The position numbers were made by a program, and so were the translations under genes. Source: Metapseudomonas resinovorans DSM 21078 (GTDB lineage: Bacteria; Pseudomonadota; Gammaproteobacteria; Pseudomonadales; Pseudomonadaceae). Taken from it: a DNA stretch of 64,000 nucleotides. The notes under the pieces were generated by a model that saw nothing but the letters and a program-made list of their open reading frames with translations, was not told where the DNA came from and ran no database searches. How positions within the stretch are numbered: the stretch's first letter is position 1; every line of letters starts with the position of its first letter. The stretch lies in contig NZ_AUIE01000001.1 of assembly GCF_000423545.1 (NCBI RefSeq), positions 372,001-436,000 on the forward strand, written 5' to 3'. Shown here in pieces: positions 17,233 through 26,094 of the stretch.

Positions 17233-18687
17233 TCAGTGCCGCCAGAAGTAAGGCGTCAGCAGCACCAGTACGGTGAGGATTTCCAGGCGACCCAGCAGCA
17301 TGCCCAGGGTCAGCAGCCACTTGGCGCCATCCGGCAGGCTCGAGAAGTTGCCTGCCGGGCCGATGATTTCGCCCAGGCCTGGCCCCACGCCCGATACGGT
17401 GGCGGCGGCGCCCGTGAGCGAGGTGATCCAGTCCAGCCCCATCAGCGACAGGCCCAGGGCGATGCCGCAGATGATGATGGTGAAGAAGAACGAGAAGGTC
17501 AGGATCGAGCGGACGATGTCTTCATCGAGGCGGTGGCCGTTGTAGGTCTGCTTGATCACCGCGCGCGGGTGCACCAGTTGGGTCAGGTTGGCCTTGAGCA
17601 GGATGTAGGCCACCTGGAAGCGGAAAATCTTTATACCGCCCGCGGTGGAACCCGAGCAGCCACCGATGAAGCCCAGGTAGAAGAACAGCATCAGCGAGAA
17701 GTTGCCCCACAGGCTGTAGTCGCCCAGTGCGAAACCGGTGGTGGTCAGGATGGACGTCGTGTTCACCGCCACATGGCGCAGCGCGTCCAGCCAATGCAGT
17801 TCGGTGGTCAGCCAGTACCAGGTACCCAGCACCAACCAGATGACCAACAGCAGGCCGATGAAACCTTGTACTTGCTCATCCCTGATCAGCGCCTTGCGAT
17901 TGCCGCGCAGCACGGACACATAAAGCATGAAGGGCAGGCTGCCGAGGATCATCACCACCACCGCCACCCAGTGCACTGCCGGTTGTTGCCACTTGGCCAG
18001 GGACTGGTCGGAGGTGGAGAAACCACCGGTGGCAATGGCCGACATGGCATGGTTGATCGCGTCGAACGACCCCATGCCCGCTGCCCAGAACGCCAGGCTA
18101 CCCAGCAGGGTGAAGCCGACATAGATGGCGACGATGTACTTGGCCACCATGTGCGAGCGCGGCATGACCTTGTCTGAGCGGTCGGAAGATTCGGTCTGGA
18201 ACAGGCGCATGCCACCGATACGCAGAAGCGGCAGGATCGCCACTGCCATGCCGATGAAGCCGATGCCGCCGAGCCAGTGCAGCAGCGAACGCCAGATGAG
18301 GATGCCCGGGGACATGCTGTCCAGGCCGCTCAGCACCGTGGCACCGGTGGCGGTGATGCCGGACATGCTCTCGAACCAGGCGTCGGTGAAGCTGATGTGC
18401 TGGGTGAGCAGGAAGGGCAGCGCGGCGAAGGCGCCGACGATGATCCAGCTCGACACCGTCAGCAGGTACATGTCCCGGGGGCGCAGGTGGACTTGCTCGG
18501 GGCGACCTGGAATGACCAGCGACAGGCCGGCGATGAAGGTCATCAGGCTCGACCAGACGAAGGCATTGATGTCTTCGGTGCGCTCGTAGACCACCAGGGT
18601 CAGCACGGGAATGGCCATGCTGACCGCGAGGGTGATCAGGAAGATACCGTTGAGAAAGCCGATGATGCGAAGGGTCGGCAGGGCCAT
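17233..18687 (-). CDS. trkH: Trk potassium uptake system channel subunit TrkH, paralogue 1
   Basis: A 484-residue membrane protein of the normal TrkH length. Four P-loop filters are visible, each with its glycine: GITATGATV, AIATGGFST, TTTGFALGD and GVGPGLGE. It is the K+ translocating subunit that works with the NAD-binding TrkA ring. No trkA is nearby. Immediately upstream on the same strand lies a second, highly similar trkH, so the pair came from a tandem duplication. Relative to paralogue 2, the fourth filter reads SGVGPG rather than CNVGPG. Confidence 0.93.
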   Translation of the reverse strand: MALPTLRIIGFLNGIFLITLAVSMAIPVLTLVVYERTEDINAFVWSSLMTFIAGLSLVIPGRPEQVHLRPRDMYLLTVSSWIIVGAFAALPFLLTQHISFTDAWFESMSGITATGATVLSGLDSMSPGILIWRSLLHWLGGIGFIGMAVAILPLLRIGGMRLFQTESSDRSDKVMPRSHMVAKYIVAIYVGFTLLGSLAFWAAGMGSFDAINHAMSAIATGGFSTSDQSLAKWQQPAVHWVAVVVMILGSLPFMLYVSVLRGNRKALIRDEQVQGFIGLLLVIWLVLGTWYWLTTELHWLDALRHVAVNTTSILTTTGFALGDYSLWGNFSLMLFFYLGFIGGCSGSTAGGIKIFRFQVAYILLKANLTQLVHPRAVIKQTYNGHRLDEDIVRSILTFSFFFTIIICGIALGLSLMGLDWITSLTGAAATVSGVGPGLGEIIGPAGNFSSLPDGAKWLLTLGMLLGRLEILTVLVLLTPYFWRH

Positions 18688-18784
18688 GGGGTCCGCTTCT
18701 GGCTGGAGGGCGAAACGCGCAATTCTAACCGGGCTCGGCGCCCTGTAAACCCGGCGCCCGTTGGACTATAGCCTGCGCCGACCC

Positions 18785-20239
18785 TCAGTGACGCCAGAAC
18801 CCCGGCGTGAACAGCACCAGCACGGTGAGGATTTCCAGCCGGCCGAGCAGCATGCCGATGGTCAGCAGCCATTTGGCCGCATCGGGCAGGGTGGAGAAAT
18901 TGCCCGCCGGCCCGATGATCGGGCCCAGCCCCGGGCCGACGTTGCACACGGCGGTGGCCGCGCCGGTGAGGGCAGTGACCCAGTCCAGGCCAACCAGGCA
19001 AAGCCCAAGGGCAATCACCGCGATGGTAGTGGTGAAGAAGAAGGAAAAGGTGATCAGCGAGCGGACGATGTCGTCGTCCAGGTTGTGGTTGTTGTACTGC
19101 TGCTTGATCACCGCGCGAGGGTGCACGAGTTGTTGCAGGTTGGCCTTGAGCAGTTGCCAGGCCACCTGGAAGCGGAAGATTTTCAGGCCGCCGGAGGTAG
19201 AGCCGGAGCAGCCACCGATGAAGGTCAGGTAGAAGAACAGCAGCACTGCGAAGCTGCCCCACAGGGTGTAGTCGCCCAGTGCGAAGCCCGTGGTGGTGAC
19301 CACCGAGGTGATGTTCACGGCGACGATGCGCACGGCGTCGAGCCAGCTGTTGTCGGAGTGCGCCCAGAGCCAGGTGCCAACAAGCAGCCATGACACCACC
19401 AGGAACCCAATGAAACCATGCACCTGATGGTCGCGTAGCAGTGCCTTCCGATTTCCGCGCAGTGTCGCGACGAACAGGGTGAAGGGCAGGCTGCCGAGGA
19501 TCATCACGGCGACGGCTACCCAGTGCACCGCGGGTTGCTTCCAGTTCGCCAGGGATGAATCCGATGTGGAGAAGCCGCCGGTAGAAATCGCGGCCATGGA
19601 GTGGTTGACCGCATCGAATGGGGTCATGCCGGCCAGCCAGAACGCCAGGGTGCCGAGTAACGTCAGGCCCAGGTAGGTCAGCACGATGAACTTGGCCACC
19701 ATGTGCGAGCGCGGCATCACCTTCTCACCCCAGTCGGAGGATTCGGTCTGGAACAGGCGCATGCCGCCGACACGCAGTAGCGGCAGGATGGCCACGGCCA
19801 TGCCGATGAAGCCGATGCCGCCCAGCCAGTGCAGCATCGAGCGCCAGATCAACAGCCCCGGTGAGGCCGTGTCCAAGCCGGTGAGCACGGTGGAACCGGT
19901 GGTGGTGATACCGGACATGGTTTCGAAAAAGGAGTCGGTGTAGCTGATGTGCTGGATCAGCACCATCGGCAGGGCAGCGAAGCAGCAGACGATGACCCAG
20001 CTCGCGGTGGTCAGCATGTACATGTCACGGGGGCGCAGGTGGCTGTTTTCGGGACGTCCCGGGCCTACCAGCGCGAGGCCGGCGACGAAGGTGATCAGGC
20101 TTGACCAGAGGAAGGCGAAGATGTCATCGGTGCGCTCGAACAGCAGCAGGGTCAGCATGGGGATGACCATGCTCACGGCCAGGGTAATCAGGAAGAGGCC
20201 GATGATGAAACCGATGGTGCGCAATGTCGACAGGGACAT
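18785..20239 (-). CDS. trkH: Trk potassium uptake system channel subunit TrkH, paralogue 2
   Basis: Also 484 residues when started at the ATG giving MSLSTLR, matching the first paralogue's length exactly; the longer frame to 20320 adds an implausible N-terminus. Filters read GITTTGSTV, AISTGGFST, TTTGFALGD and NVGPGLGP. Long identical stretches shared with paralogue 1 include HWLGGIGFIGMAVAILPLLR and MPRSHMVAK. The 97-base gap between the two genes has no clear terminator, so they may be co-transcribed, with this copy first. Distinct affinities or ion selectivity are possible but not shown. Confidence 0.93.
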   Translation of the reverse strand: MSLSTLRTIGFIIGLFLITLAVSMVIPMLTLLLFERTDDIFAFLWSSLITFVAGLALVGPGRPENSHLRPRDMYMLTTASWVIVCCFAALPMVLIQHISYTDSFFETMSGITTTGSTVLTGLDTASPGLLIWRSMLHWLGGIGFIGMAVAILPLLRVGGMRLFQTESSDWGEKVMPRSHMVAKFIVLTYLGLTLLGTLAFWLAGMTPFDAVNHSMAAISTGGFSTSDSSLANWKQPAVHWVAVAVMILGSLPFTLFVATLRGNRKALLRDHQVHGFIGFLVVSWLLVGTWLWAHSDNSWLDAVRIVAVNITSVVTTTGFALGDYTLWGSFAVLLFFYLTFIGGCSGSTSGGLKIFRFQVAWQLLKANLQQLVHPRAVIKQQYNNHNLDDDIVRSLITFSFFFTTTIAVIALGLCLVGLDWVTALTGAATAVCNVGPGLGPIIGPAGNFSTLPDAAKWLLTIGMLLGRLEILTVLVLFTPGFWRH

Positions 20240-20501
20240 GGAGCCCTCTGGGGCAGTAATCGAGCGGGGCATTCTACTGGGCCTTCGAACTCCGCGAAAT
20301 GCCCGGTTGGAGGGGCTCACGCGTTTCCGGCCAGGAAAAGGATAGGCATGTGCAGATGGCTCCGCTCCTACCTTCTACGATCCACTCCCATCATCTCCTC
20401 GTTGGATCGCTACCTTGCTCGCTGCGTTCTCTTTGCATGCTTGCGAGACTGAGTCGTGCTATCGGCTAGAATGCCGGCTCCCTGAATTCTGGAGGTGGCC
20501 G

Positions 20502-21059
20502 ATGGAGGCTCTCGACGCTCTGCTCAACCGTGTATCCCTGGCTCGCTTGCACGAGCCGGCACCGGACGCCGCCCAGCGTGAGGTGCTGTTCCGTGCGGCC
20601 CTGCGCGCACCTGACCACGGTTACCTGCGCCCCTGGCGCTTCCTCACCATCGAGGGGGAGGGACGTGCGAAGCTCGGTGAGCTGTTCGTCTCTGCCGTGC
20701 TGGCCAAGGACCCGCAAGCGCCGGAGGCAGCCACCACCAAAGCACGCAACATGCCGCTGCGGGCGCCGCTGATGGTGGTCGTTGTCGCGACCCTGCAGGC
20801 GGGTCACAAGGTGCCCGAGGTGGAGCAATTGCTGTCGGCCGGTTGCGCTGCCCACGGAATGCTGCTGGCCGCACACGCCCTGGGGCTGGGGGCCATCTGG
20901 CGGACCGGCGATATGGCCTACGACCTCACCGTCGCCAACGGACTCGGTCTGGCGGAAAATGAGCGGGTAGTCGGCTTTCTCTACCTGGGCAGCGTCGAGG
21001 GCGAGCGCCGCGCCGCGCCGGAGCTGGCTCCGGCTGACTTCGTCCAGAACTGGGGTTGA
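20502..21059 (+). CDS. Nitroreductase-family protein (YdjA-like)
   Basis: A 185-residue FMN-dependent nitroreductase fold. The start is the ATG behind GGAGGTGG; the frame is open upstream but lacks a better site. Features are the N-terminal LLNRVSLARLHEPAPD segment, RAPDHGYLRPWRF (FMN-binding Arg region), the central GCAAHGMLLAAHALGLGAIW helix typical of the YdjA subgroup, and the FLYLGS strand. Members reduce nitro or quinone compounds or have unknown physiological substrates. It converges on the sensor kinase gene, whose stop is adjacent. Confidence 0.88.
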   Translation: MEALDALLNRVSLARLHEPAPDAAQREVLFRAALRAPDHGYLRPWRFLTIEGEGRAKLGELFVSAVLAKDPQAPEAATTKARNMPLRAPLMVVVVATLQAGHKVPEVEQLLSAGCAAHGMLLAAHALGLGAIWRTGDMAYDLTVANGLGLAENERVVGFLYLGSVEGERRAAPELAPADFVQNWG

Positions 21060-22385
21060 TCAGGCCTTCAGTGCAGCGGGTAGTTCCAGGGTGGCGATGA
21101 AGCCGCCCTCGGGATGATTGCCCAGGTGCAGGCTGCCACCGTGACGCTCCACGGCTCGGCGCGCAATGGCCAACCCCAGGCCATGCCCGGCACCAGATTG
21201 GTTCGGCGCACGGAAGAAGGGTTCGCCCAGCCGCGCCAGATGTTCGGCGGCTACACCGGGGCCGTGGTCGCGGACCCTGATCACCAAGGCGCCATCCTTT
21301 TCATTCACCGTCACTTCCACCGGCTGCCCCTGGGGATTGAAACGCAGGGCATTGCGCAGCAGGTTATCCAGCGCCCCCTCCAGCATGTCGGGCCAGCCTT
21401 CCAGTTGCGGTTCGCCGATGCAGTCGATGCGAACCTCCTGCTCCGGCGCCAGCAGCCGGGCGTCTTCCTTCAGTTTCTCCAGCAACGCTCTCAGGGCGAT
21501 GGGGTGACGCGCGCCCGGCTCTGCGTCCAGGCGCGCGAGGGCGAGGATTTCGCTAATCAGCGCTTCCAGGCGATCGCATTCCTGACCCAGGCGCGGCCAG
21601 AGGGCTTCCCGCTGGTGGGGTTCGGCGCGCTCGGCCAGGGCCAGGGCGATACGCAAGCGGGCCAGGGGAGAGCGCAGCTCGTGAGAAACATCCCGCAGTA
21701 GCTGGCGCTGGCTGCCGATCAGCCCTTGCAGGCGCTGGCCCATGCGGTTGAAGTCGCCGGCCAGGACGCCCAACTCATCCCTTCGTCGCGCCAGGCGGGA
21801 TAGGCTGTCCTGCTGGTAGGTGGTCTGGCCGAGGTCATGCACGGCCCGGCGCAACCGATCGAGGGGGCGGGTGATAGACAGTGTCAGGGCCAGGCTGAAC
21901 AGGGTCAGCACCACCAGGGCAATGCCCAGGGCGCTGAAGGGCCAGAGCAGGCTGCCGCGGTGCCAGGCGTCCAGCTCCGGGTAGGGGATGCGGTAGATCA
22001 GCAGGTAGGACTCGCCGCTGACGGGGCTTGTGTACTCCTCGGTCAAGCGGCGCCACGGCAGGCGGCGCGGGTTCTTCTGGCGTGCTTCGAAGGCGGCGGC
22101 GCGAGGCGGAAAGGTGCCTTCGACCACGGGCTGGCCAGTGTCGTTGAGCATCTGCACGTCGACTCGCGCGCGATGGCGAAAGTGTTCCAGAAAGCGCTGG
22201 GTGTCCTGCGGGCCTTGGTCTTCGTAGCGTTGCACCAGGCGCTCGGCCAACCCCTGAAGAGTCGGGTGGTGGCTGAGAATCCAGGCATCCTGGTTCAGCG
22301 CGCGGCCCAGCAGGATGGACAGTCCAGCCACCAGGGCCAGGGCCAGCCAGAGGGTGGCCAGGATTCGCCAGAAGAGTGAACGCAC
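21060..22385 (-). CDS. CpxA-like sensor histidine kinase
   Basis: A 441-residue kinase from the GTG start, preceded by CAGGAG at 7 bases; an upstream TTG at 22406 is less likely. There are two membrane helices (about residues 3-25 and 150-172) around a periplasmic sensor domain, then HAMP (SITRPLDRLRRAV). The H-box is VSHELRSPLARLR, the N-box DNLLRNALRFN, and the G-boxes RDHGPGV and GHGLGLAI. Together with the response regulator and Spy-like gene upstream it forms an envelope-stress set like PA3204-PA3206. A terminator lies between it and the Spy gene, so its expression may be partly separate. Confidence 0.9.
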   Translation of the reverse strand: MRSLFWRILATLWLALALVAGLSILLGRALNQDAWILSHHPTLQGLAERLVQRYEDQGPQDTQRFLEHFRHRARVDVQMLNDTGQPVVEGTFPPRAAAFEARQKNPRRLPWRRLTEEYTSPVSGESYLLIYRIPYPELDAWHRGSLLWPFSALGIALVVLTLFSLALTLSITRPLDRLRRAVHDLGQTTYQQDSLSRLARRRDELGVLAGDFNRMGQRLQGLIGSQRQLLRDVSHELRSPLARLRIALALAERAEPHQREALWPRLGQECDRLEALISEILALARLDAEPGARHPIALRALLEKLKEDARLLAPEQEVRIDCIGEPQLEGWPDMLEGALDNLLRNALRFNPQGQPVEVTVNEKDGALVIRVRDHGPGVAAEHLARLGEPFFRAPNQSGAGHGLGLAIARRAVERHGGSLHLGNHPEGGFIATLELPAALKA

Positions 22386-22404
22386 GGTGTAGCTCCTGAA
22401 CGGC

Positions 22405-22434
22405 AAAACCCATCAGGCCGGCTGGCCTGATGGG
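22405..22434 (-). terminator. Terminator or attenuator between the Spy-like gene and the sensor kinase
   Basis: A perfect 11-bp stem CCCATCAGGCC/GGCCTGATGGG with a 4-base loop, followed on the minus strand by TTTTG. It lies between the Spy-like stop (22472) and the kinase start (22385), so it would limit read-through into the kinase gene. Confidence 0.75.
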
Positions 22435-22471
22435 CGTAGGGTGGGTGCCGGCAGCCTGGGCCGCCTGGCGA

Positions 22472-22882
22472 TTACTGGGCCTTCTTGTCCTTCTCCGCCT
22501 TCCAGGCTTCGAACTCGGCGCGTTCGGCGCGGCGCTCTTCCATCTTCTTCTGGAGATCGTCGAAGGCTTTCTGCTGCTCGGGCTTGAGCTGGGCGCGGAT
22601 GGCATCGCGGTTCTTGGTTTCGGCGGCCTTGAGCTCCTCCTGCATGGCTTTGCGCTCGGCAGCCGGCAGTTTGTCCAGGTAGCGCTGGGTGATGTCGTGG
22701 CGGGACTTCATCTGCTCGCGCATCAGCTTGCCGATTTCATGGCGCTGTTCCTGGGTGAGGTTCAACTCCTTGAACATGTGGCCACCGAAACCGCGCTCAT
22801 GGCGCGGGCCGCCTTCCGGCATGGCCATGGCCAGGGTCGGCAGGGTAGCGGCGAGCAGCAGGGCGATGAGGGTCTTGCGCAT
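22472..22882 (-). CDS. Spy/CpxP-like periplasmic chaperone
   Basis: A 136-residue exported protein with an AMAM-type signal peptide and two LTXXQ-like segments (LNLTQEQRHEIGKLM at about residue 39; AQLKPEQQKAF at about 96), the mark of the Spy/CpxP family. The mature part is all helical and highly charged, as expected for the cradle-shaped ATP-independent chaperone. It is probably both a chaperone and a feedback inhibitor of the CpxA-like kinase encoded next. A TTTAC-N6-TTTAC box upstream suggests control by the CpxR-like regulator. Confidence 0.87.
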   Translation of the reverse strand: MRKTLIALLLAATLPTLAMAMPEGGPRHERGFGGHMFKELNLTQEQRHEIGKLMREQMKSRHDITQRYLDKLPAAERKAMQEELKAAETKNRDAIRAQLKPEQQKAFDDLQKKMEERRAERAEFEAWKAEKDKKAQ

Positions 22883-22965
22883 GGTGGTTCTCCTAGTCTC
22901 GATTCCGGCCAGTTGCCGGATGTGCCCAGTCTAGGGATGGCAAGGTCAAGGGCAGTCAGCCGTGA

Positions 22966-22981
22966 GTAAAGCCTGGGTAAA
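22966..22981 (-). promoter_or_regulatory. Candidate CpxR box upstream of the Spy-like gene
   Basis: The plus strand reads GTAAA-GCCTGG-GTAAA, two direct repeats matching the CpxR half-site with a 6-base spacer (5 is usual in E. coli). It lies 84 bases upstream of the Spy-like start, facing it on the minus strand. The family consensus is known; function here is inferred. Confidence 0.6.
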
Positions 22982-23066
22982 GACGCAGAACCTGCTCACA
23001 ATCTGCTGCGCGTCGGCCCTGCTGCGTTAAAAGCAGACTCTAGCTTGCGAGATCGTAAACAGGCTC

Positions 23067-23744
23067 TCAGGCGCTGTAGTAGTAGCCGCGGCTGCGCAGC
23101 GCCAGGATGCGTGGTCGGCCGTCCGCATGGGGGCCGAGTTTCTTGCGCAAGTTGCTGACGTGCATGTCCAGGCTTCGGTCGTAAAGGGTCAGCTTGCGGC
23201 CCAGGGCGAGTTGCGCCAGTTGCTGCTTGTCCAGCGGTTCGCCGGGCTGGTGCAAGAGGGCTTCGAGCAGGCGGCCTTCGGAAAGGGTGAGGCTGATCTC
23301 GTGATTGCCGACGGTGACGATGCCGCGCACCGGGCTGTAGCAGAGGTCGCCCAGTTCAAGCTGGCTGGATTGCGGCGGCGGCTGGGTGCGACGCAGCACG
23401 GCGCGCAGGCGGGCGGTGAGTTCGCGGGGGTCGCAGGGCTTGGCCAGGTAGTCGTCGGCGCCCAGTTCCAGGCCGAGGATGCGGTCCAGCGGCTCACCAC
23501 GGGCGGAGAGCATGAGGACCGGCAGTTCCGGGTGGTCGCTGCGCAGTTGCTTGAGCAGTTCCAGGCCACTGCCATCCGGCAACATCACGTCGAGCACCAC
23601 GGCAGATGGAGCGTGCTCGGCCAGGGCCGCACGCGCAGATTGGCCATCATGGCAGGCACGGACGTTGAAGCCTTCCTGGCTGAGCCAGCTGATCAGGAGC
23701 TCGCAGAGTTCCTGGTCGTCATCGATAAGCAGCAATTCACTCAT
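23067..23744 (-). CDS. CpxR-like OmpR-family response regulator
   Basis: A 225-residue regulator from the ATG giving MSELLLIDDD; an ATG seven codons earlier overlaps the upstream stop. The receiver domain has the acidic pair IDDD, the phosphoacceptor Asp in VVLDVMLPDG (about residue 53) and Lys in LAKPCDP (about 103). The OmpR winged helix occupies ~130-225, ending LALRSRGYYY. The genes run regulator, Spy-like chaperone, kinase on the minus strand. The putative CpxR box before the chaperone gene fits autoregulation of the set. Confidence 0.9.
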   Translation of the reverse strand: MSELLLIDDDQELCELLISWLSQEGFNVRACHDGQSARAALAEHAPSAVVLDVMLPDGSGLELLKQLRSDHPELPVLMLSARGEPLDRILGLELGADDYLAKPCDPRELTARLRAVLRRTQPPPQSSQLELGDLCYSPVRGIVTVGNHEISLTLSEGRLLEALLHQPGEPLDKQQLAQLALGRKLTLYDRSLDMHVSNLRKKLGPHADGRPRILALRSRGYYYSA

Positions 23745-23752
23745 GGTGCGCT

Positions 23753-24205
23753 TCAGTTGATCCATTGACGGCGCTGGCGGCGACCACCGCGGGCGGCCAG
23801 GCCAGCAAACAGGGAGAGCAGGGCGACGCCACCGCCGACTGCGAACCAGGTCTGCTGTTCGGTCAGAAGGCGTGGCGATTGCGATGCCTGGGCTTCCTTG
23901 AGTTGCAGCTTGAGGCGCTGGTTCTCCTGACGCAGGCGGGAGAGCTGGGCATTCTCCCGCTCGCCGCTGGCTGCTTCCAGTTGGGTGCTCAGTTCGTTGC
24001 GCTGACGCTCGCTTTCGGCCAGTTGGCGCTGGAGCTGGCCGAGTTGGGCGACCAGGGAGTCGCTTGCGACGGCCGGTGCTGCCGGGGCCGCTGAACGCAC
24101 GGGGAGAACGTCTTCCGCTGGCGTCCCGTGCTGGGGTTCTTCAGCCAGGGCCAGGCTGCAGAGCAGCGCGGCGGTAAACAGCAGGGGCAATCGACCGACG
24201 TGCAT
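23753..24205 (-). CDS. Exported coiled-coil protein with C-terminal membrane anchor
   Basis: A 150-residue protein: signal peptide (about residues 1-21), an Ala/Pro-rich linker and a coiled coil (about 50-110, with heptads such as LQRQLAESERQRNELSTQLE). A transmembrane helix at ~117-136 is followed by a basic RGGRRQRRQ tail. This is the architecture of the C-terminal half of TIGR04211 proteins but without the SH3 domain. The function is unknown. It ends 9 bases before the response-regulator start, so it is likely co-transcribed with the envelope-stress genes. Confidence 0.78.
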   Translation of the reverse strand: MHVGRLPLLFTAALLCSLALAEEPQHGTPAEDVLPVRSAAPAAPAVASDSLVAQLGQLQRQLAESERQRNELSTQLEAASGERENAQLSRLRQENQRLKLQLKEAQASQSPRLLTEQQTWFAVGGGVALLSLFAGLAARGGRRQRRQWIN

Positions 24206-24249
24206 GGGAACTCCTTTTTCCTGGCGTGGAACGGCTGAAGGGAATTGGC

Positions 24250-24549
24250 TTAGGGGAAGACCTGCTTGAAAGGTTTGACCACAACGTCGACGTAGACGCC
24301 GGCGGCGCGGTAGGGATCGGCGTCGGCCCAGGCCTTGGCGGCCTCGAGGGAGTCGAACTCGGCAACGATCAGGCTGCCGGTGAAACCCGCGCTGCCCGGG
24401 TCAACGCTGTCTACTGCCGGGTGCGGGCCGGCCAGCACGATGCGGCCTTCGGCCTTCAACTGCTCCAGGCGCGCGAGGTGCGCAGGGCGGGCAGCGAGAC
24501 GGTTTTCCAGGGAATCGGCAACGTCGGTGGCGATGATGGCGTAGAGCAT
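24250..24549 (-). CDS. yciI: YciI-family protein
   Basis: A 99-residue ferredoxin-like dimeric fold. It begins [21 protein letters not shown] and has the conserved His-Asp region (GPHPAVDS) and a [22 protein letters not shown] helix. Family members resemble muconolactone isomerase and may have hydrolase activity, but the substrate is unknown. It lies 11 bases downstream of yciB on the same strand, the usual enterobacterial and pseudomonad pairing. Confidence 0.93.
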   Translation of the reverse strand: MLYAIIATDVADSLENRLAARPAHLARLEQLKAEGRIVLAGPHPAVDSVDPGSAGFTGSLIVAEFDSLEAAKAWADADPYRAAGVYVDVVVKPFKQVFP

Positions 24550-24560
24550 GACAATCCTTA

Positions 24561-25148
24561 TTATTGGGGTTTTTCGGTTTCGCCGTCGTGAAGGTGGCGA
24601 GCCAGGTAGACACCCTGGCCGACCAGGAAGAGCACGGTCATGCCGAGGCTGCCGAAGACTTTGAAGTCCACCCAGAACTCGTGGAAGGTGAAGGCTACGA
24701 AGAGGTTGGCGCAGCCGCAGACCAGGAAGAATGCGATCCAGGCAAGGTTCAGGCGCACCCAGATGACCTGCGGAAGGCTCAGGGCATGGCCCATCACGCG
24801 CTGGATCAGGGGCTTGTCGCCAATGAAGTGACTGCCGGCGAACGCCAGGGCGAAGAGCCAGTTCACCACGGGCGCCTTCCATTTGAGGAAGGTTTCGCTG
24901 TGGAAGGCCAGCGTCATGCCACCGAATACCAGGCAGGCCGCCAACGTCAGCCACTGGCCTTTCTCAAGGCGGCGCTGGTGCAGGAAGATCGCGCCGTAGA
25001 CGATAACCGAGCTGATGATCAGAACCGCGGTAGCGCTGAAAATTCCGCCTAGCATATAGGTATGCCCGGCCAGCTCGATGGCGCGTGGTTCCAGTTTGTA
25101 GACGACGAAGAAGAGGATAAGCGGGATGAAGTCGATGAATTGTTTCAC
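24561..25148 (-). CDS. yciB: Inner-membrane septation protein YciB (IspA)
   Basis: A 195-residue protein with five to six helices, read from the GTG giving (M)[13 protein letters not shown], the normal family start; the frame extends 13 codons further with no better site. Conserved segments include [30 protein letters not shown] and [15 protein letters not shown]. YciB affects cell division and envelope integrity in E. coli and Shigella. It is divergent from the PHP-domain gene and precedes yciI. Confidence 0.93.
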   Translation of the reverse strand: MKQFIDFIPLILFFVVYKLEPRAIELAGHTYMLGGIFSATAVLIISSVIVYGAIFLHQRRLEKGQWLTLAACLVFGGMTLAFHSETFLKWKAPVVNWLFALAFAGSHFIGDKPLIQRVMGHALSLPQVIWVRLNLAWIAFFLVCGCANLFVAFTFHEFWVDFKVFGSLGMTVLFLVGQGVYLARHLHDGETEKPQ

Positions 25149-25214
25149 GGCGGCAGCCAGAAGCGGGATGTGGCGGCATAATAACAAACCAATCCCCTAG
25201 CGAAAGCAGACCCC

Positions 25215-26081
25215 ATGCAGATCGACCTGCATTGCCACAGTACGGCCTCTGACGGTGCTCTGGCGCCCGCGGCCCTCGTCGCCCGCGCTCACGAGCAGGG
25301 CGTGCGCCTGCTCGCGTTGACCGACCACGACACCCTCGAAGGCCTGGACGAGGCTCGCAAAGCAGCCGTAGCGCTGGATATGCAGCTGATCAACGGTATC
25401 GAACTGTCCTGCACCTGGGGTGGCGCCACCATCCATGTGTTGGGCTACGCCTTCGCTGCCGATGCCCCTGCGTTGCTGGAGGCCATTGCGGACCTCCATC
25501 GCGGCCGCTGGTCGCGGGCCGAGGAAATCGCCCGTCGCCTGGCCGCCAAAGGCATGCCGGGTGCCCTGGAGGGTGCCAGGGCGGTGCAGCAGGAGTTGGG
25601 TGATAGCGGCAACGCACCGGCACGCCCGCATTTTGCGGAGTTCCTGGTCCGCAATGGCCACGTGCGCGACCGTGCCGAGGCGTTTCGCAAATGGTTAGGG
25701 GCCGGCAAGCTGGGCGATGTGAAGCAGCACTGGCCAACCCTGGCCGATGCGGTGGGAACCCTGCGCACCGCGGGTGCCTGGATCAGCCTGGCGCACCCGT
25801 GGCAGTACAACTTCACCGGCACCAAGCGGCGCAAGCTGGTGGCGGATTTCATCCAGGCCGGCGGTCACGCGTTGGAAGTGGTGAACGGCCTGCAGCCAGC
25901 GGACCAGGTGGGAAGCCTGGCCATACTGGCGCGAGAATTCGGCATGCTGGTCAGTGCCGGTAGTGACTTCCATGCACCCTGCGATTGGTCGGAGCTGGGC
26001 ATGTACCGACCCTTGCCGGATGATCTGCCGCCGATCTGGGGGCGCTTCCGCCATGCATACAGCCCTATTGCTGCCCTCTGA
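25215..26081 (+). CDS. rnm: PHP-domain phosphoesterase, RNase AM / YciV (TrpH) family
   Basis: A 288-residue enzyme with the PHP metal motifs DLHCHSTASDG (residues 3-13), LTDHDT (about 36-41), RPHFAEFL, the late His motif SLAHPWQYN (about 193) and GSDFHAP (about 252). E. coli YciV/RNase AM is a 5'-3' exonuclease that trims rRNA 5' ends and hydrolyses 3',5'-bis-phosphonucleotides. It starts a plus-strand unit; yciO follows after 13 bases. Confidence 0.9.
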   Translation: MQIDLHCHSTASDGALAPAALVARAHEQGVRLLALTDHDTLEGLDEARKAAVALDMQLINGIELSCTWGGATIHVLGYAFAADAPALLEAIADLHRGRWSRAEEIARRLAAKGMPGALEGARAVQQELGDSGNAPARPHFAEFLVRNGHVRDRAEAFRKWLGAGKLGDVKQHWPTLADAVGTLRTAGAWISLAHPWQYNFTGTKRRKLVADFIQAGGHALEVVNGLQPADQVGSLAILAREFGMLVSAGSDFHAPCDWSELGMYRPLPDDLPPIWGRFRHAYSPIAAL

Positions 26082-26094
26082 ACAGGGAGATGTC

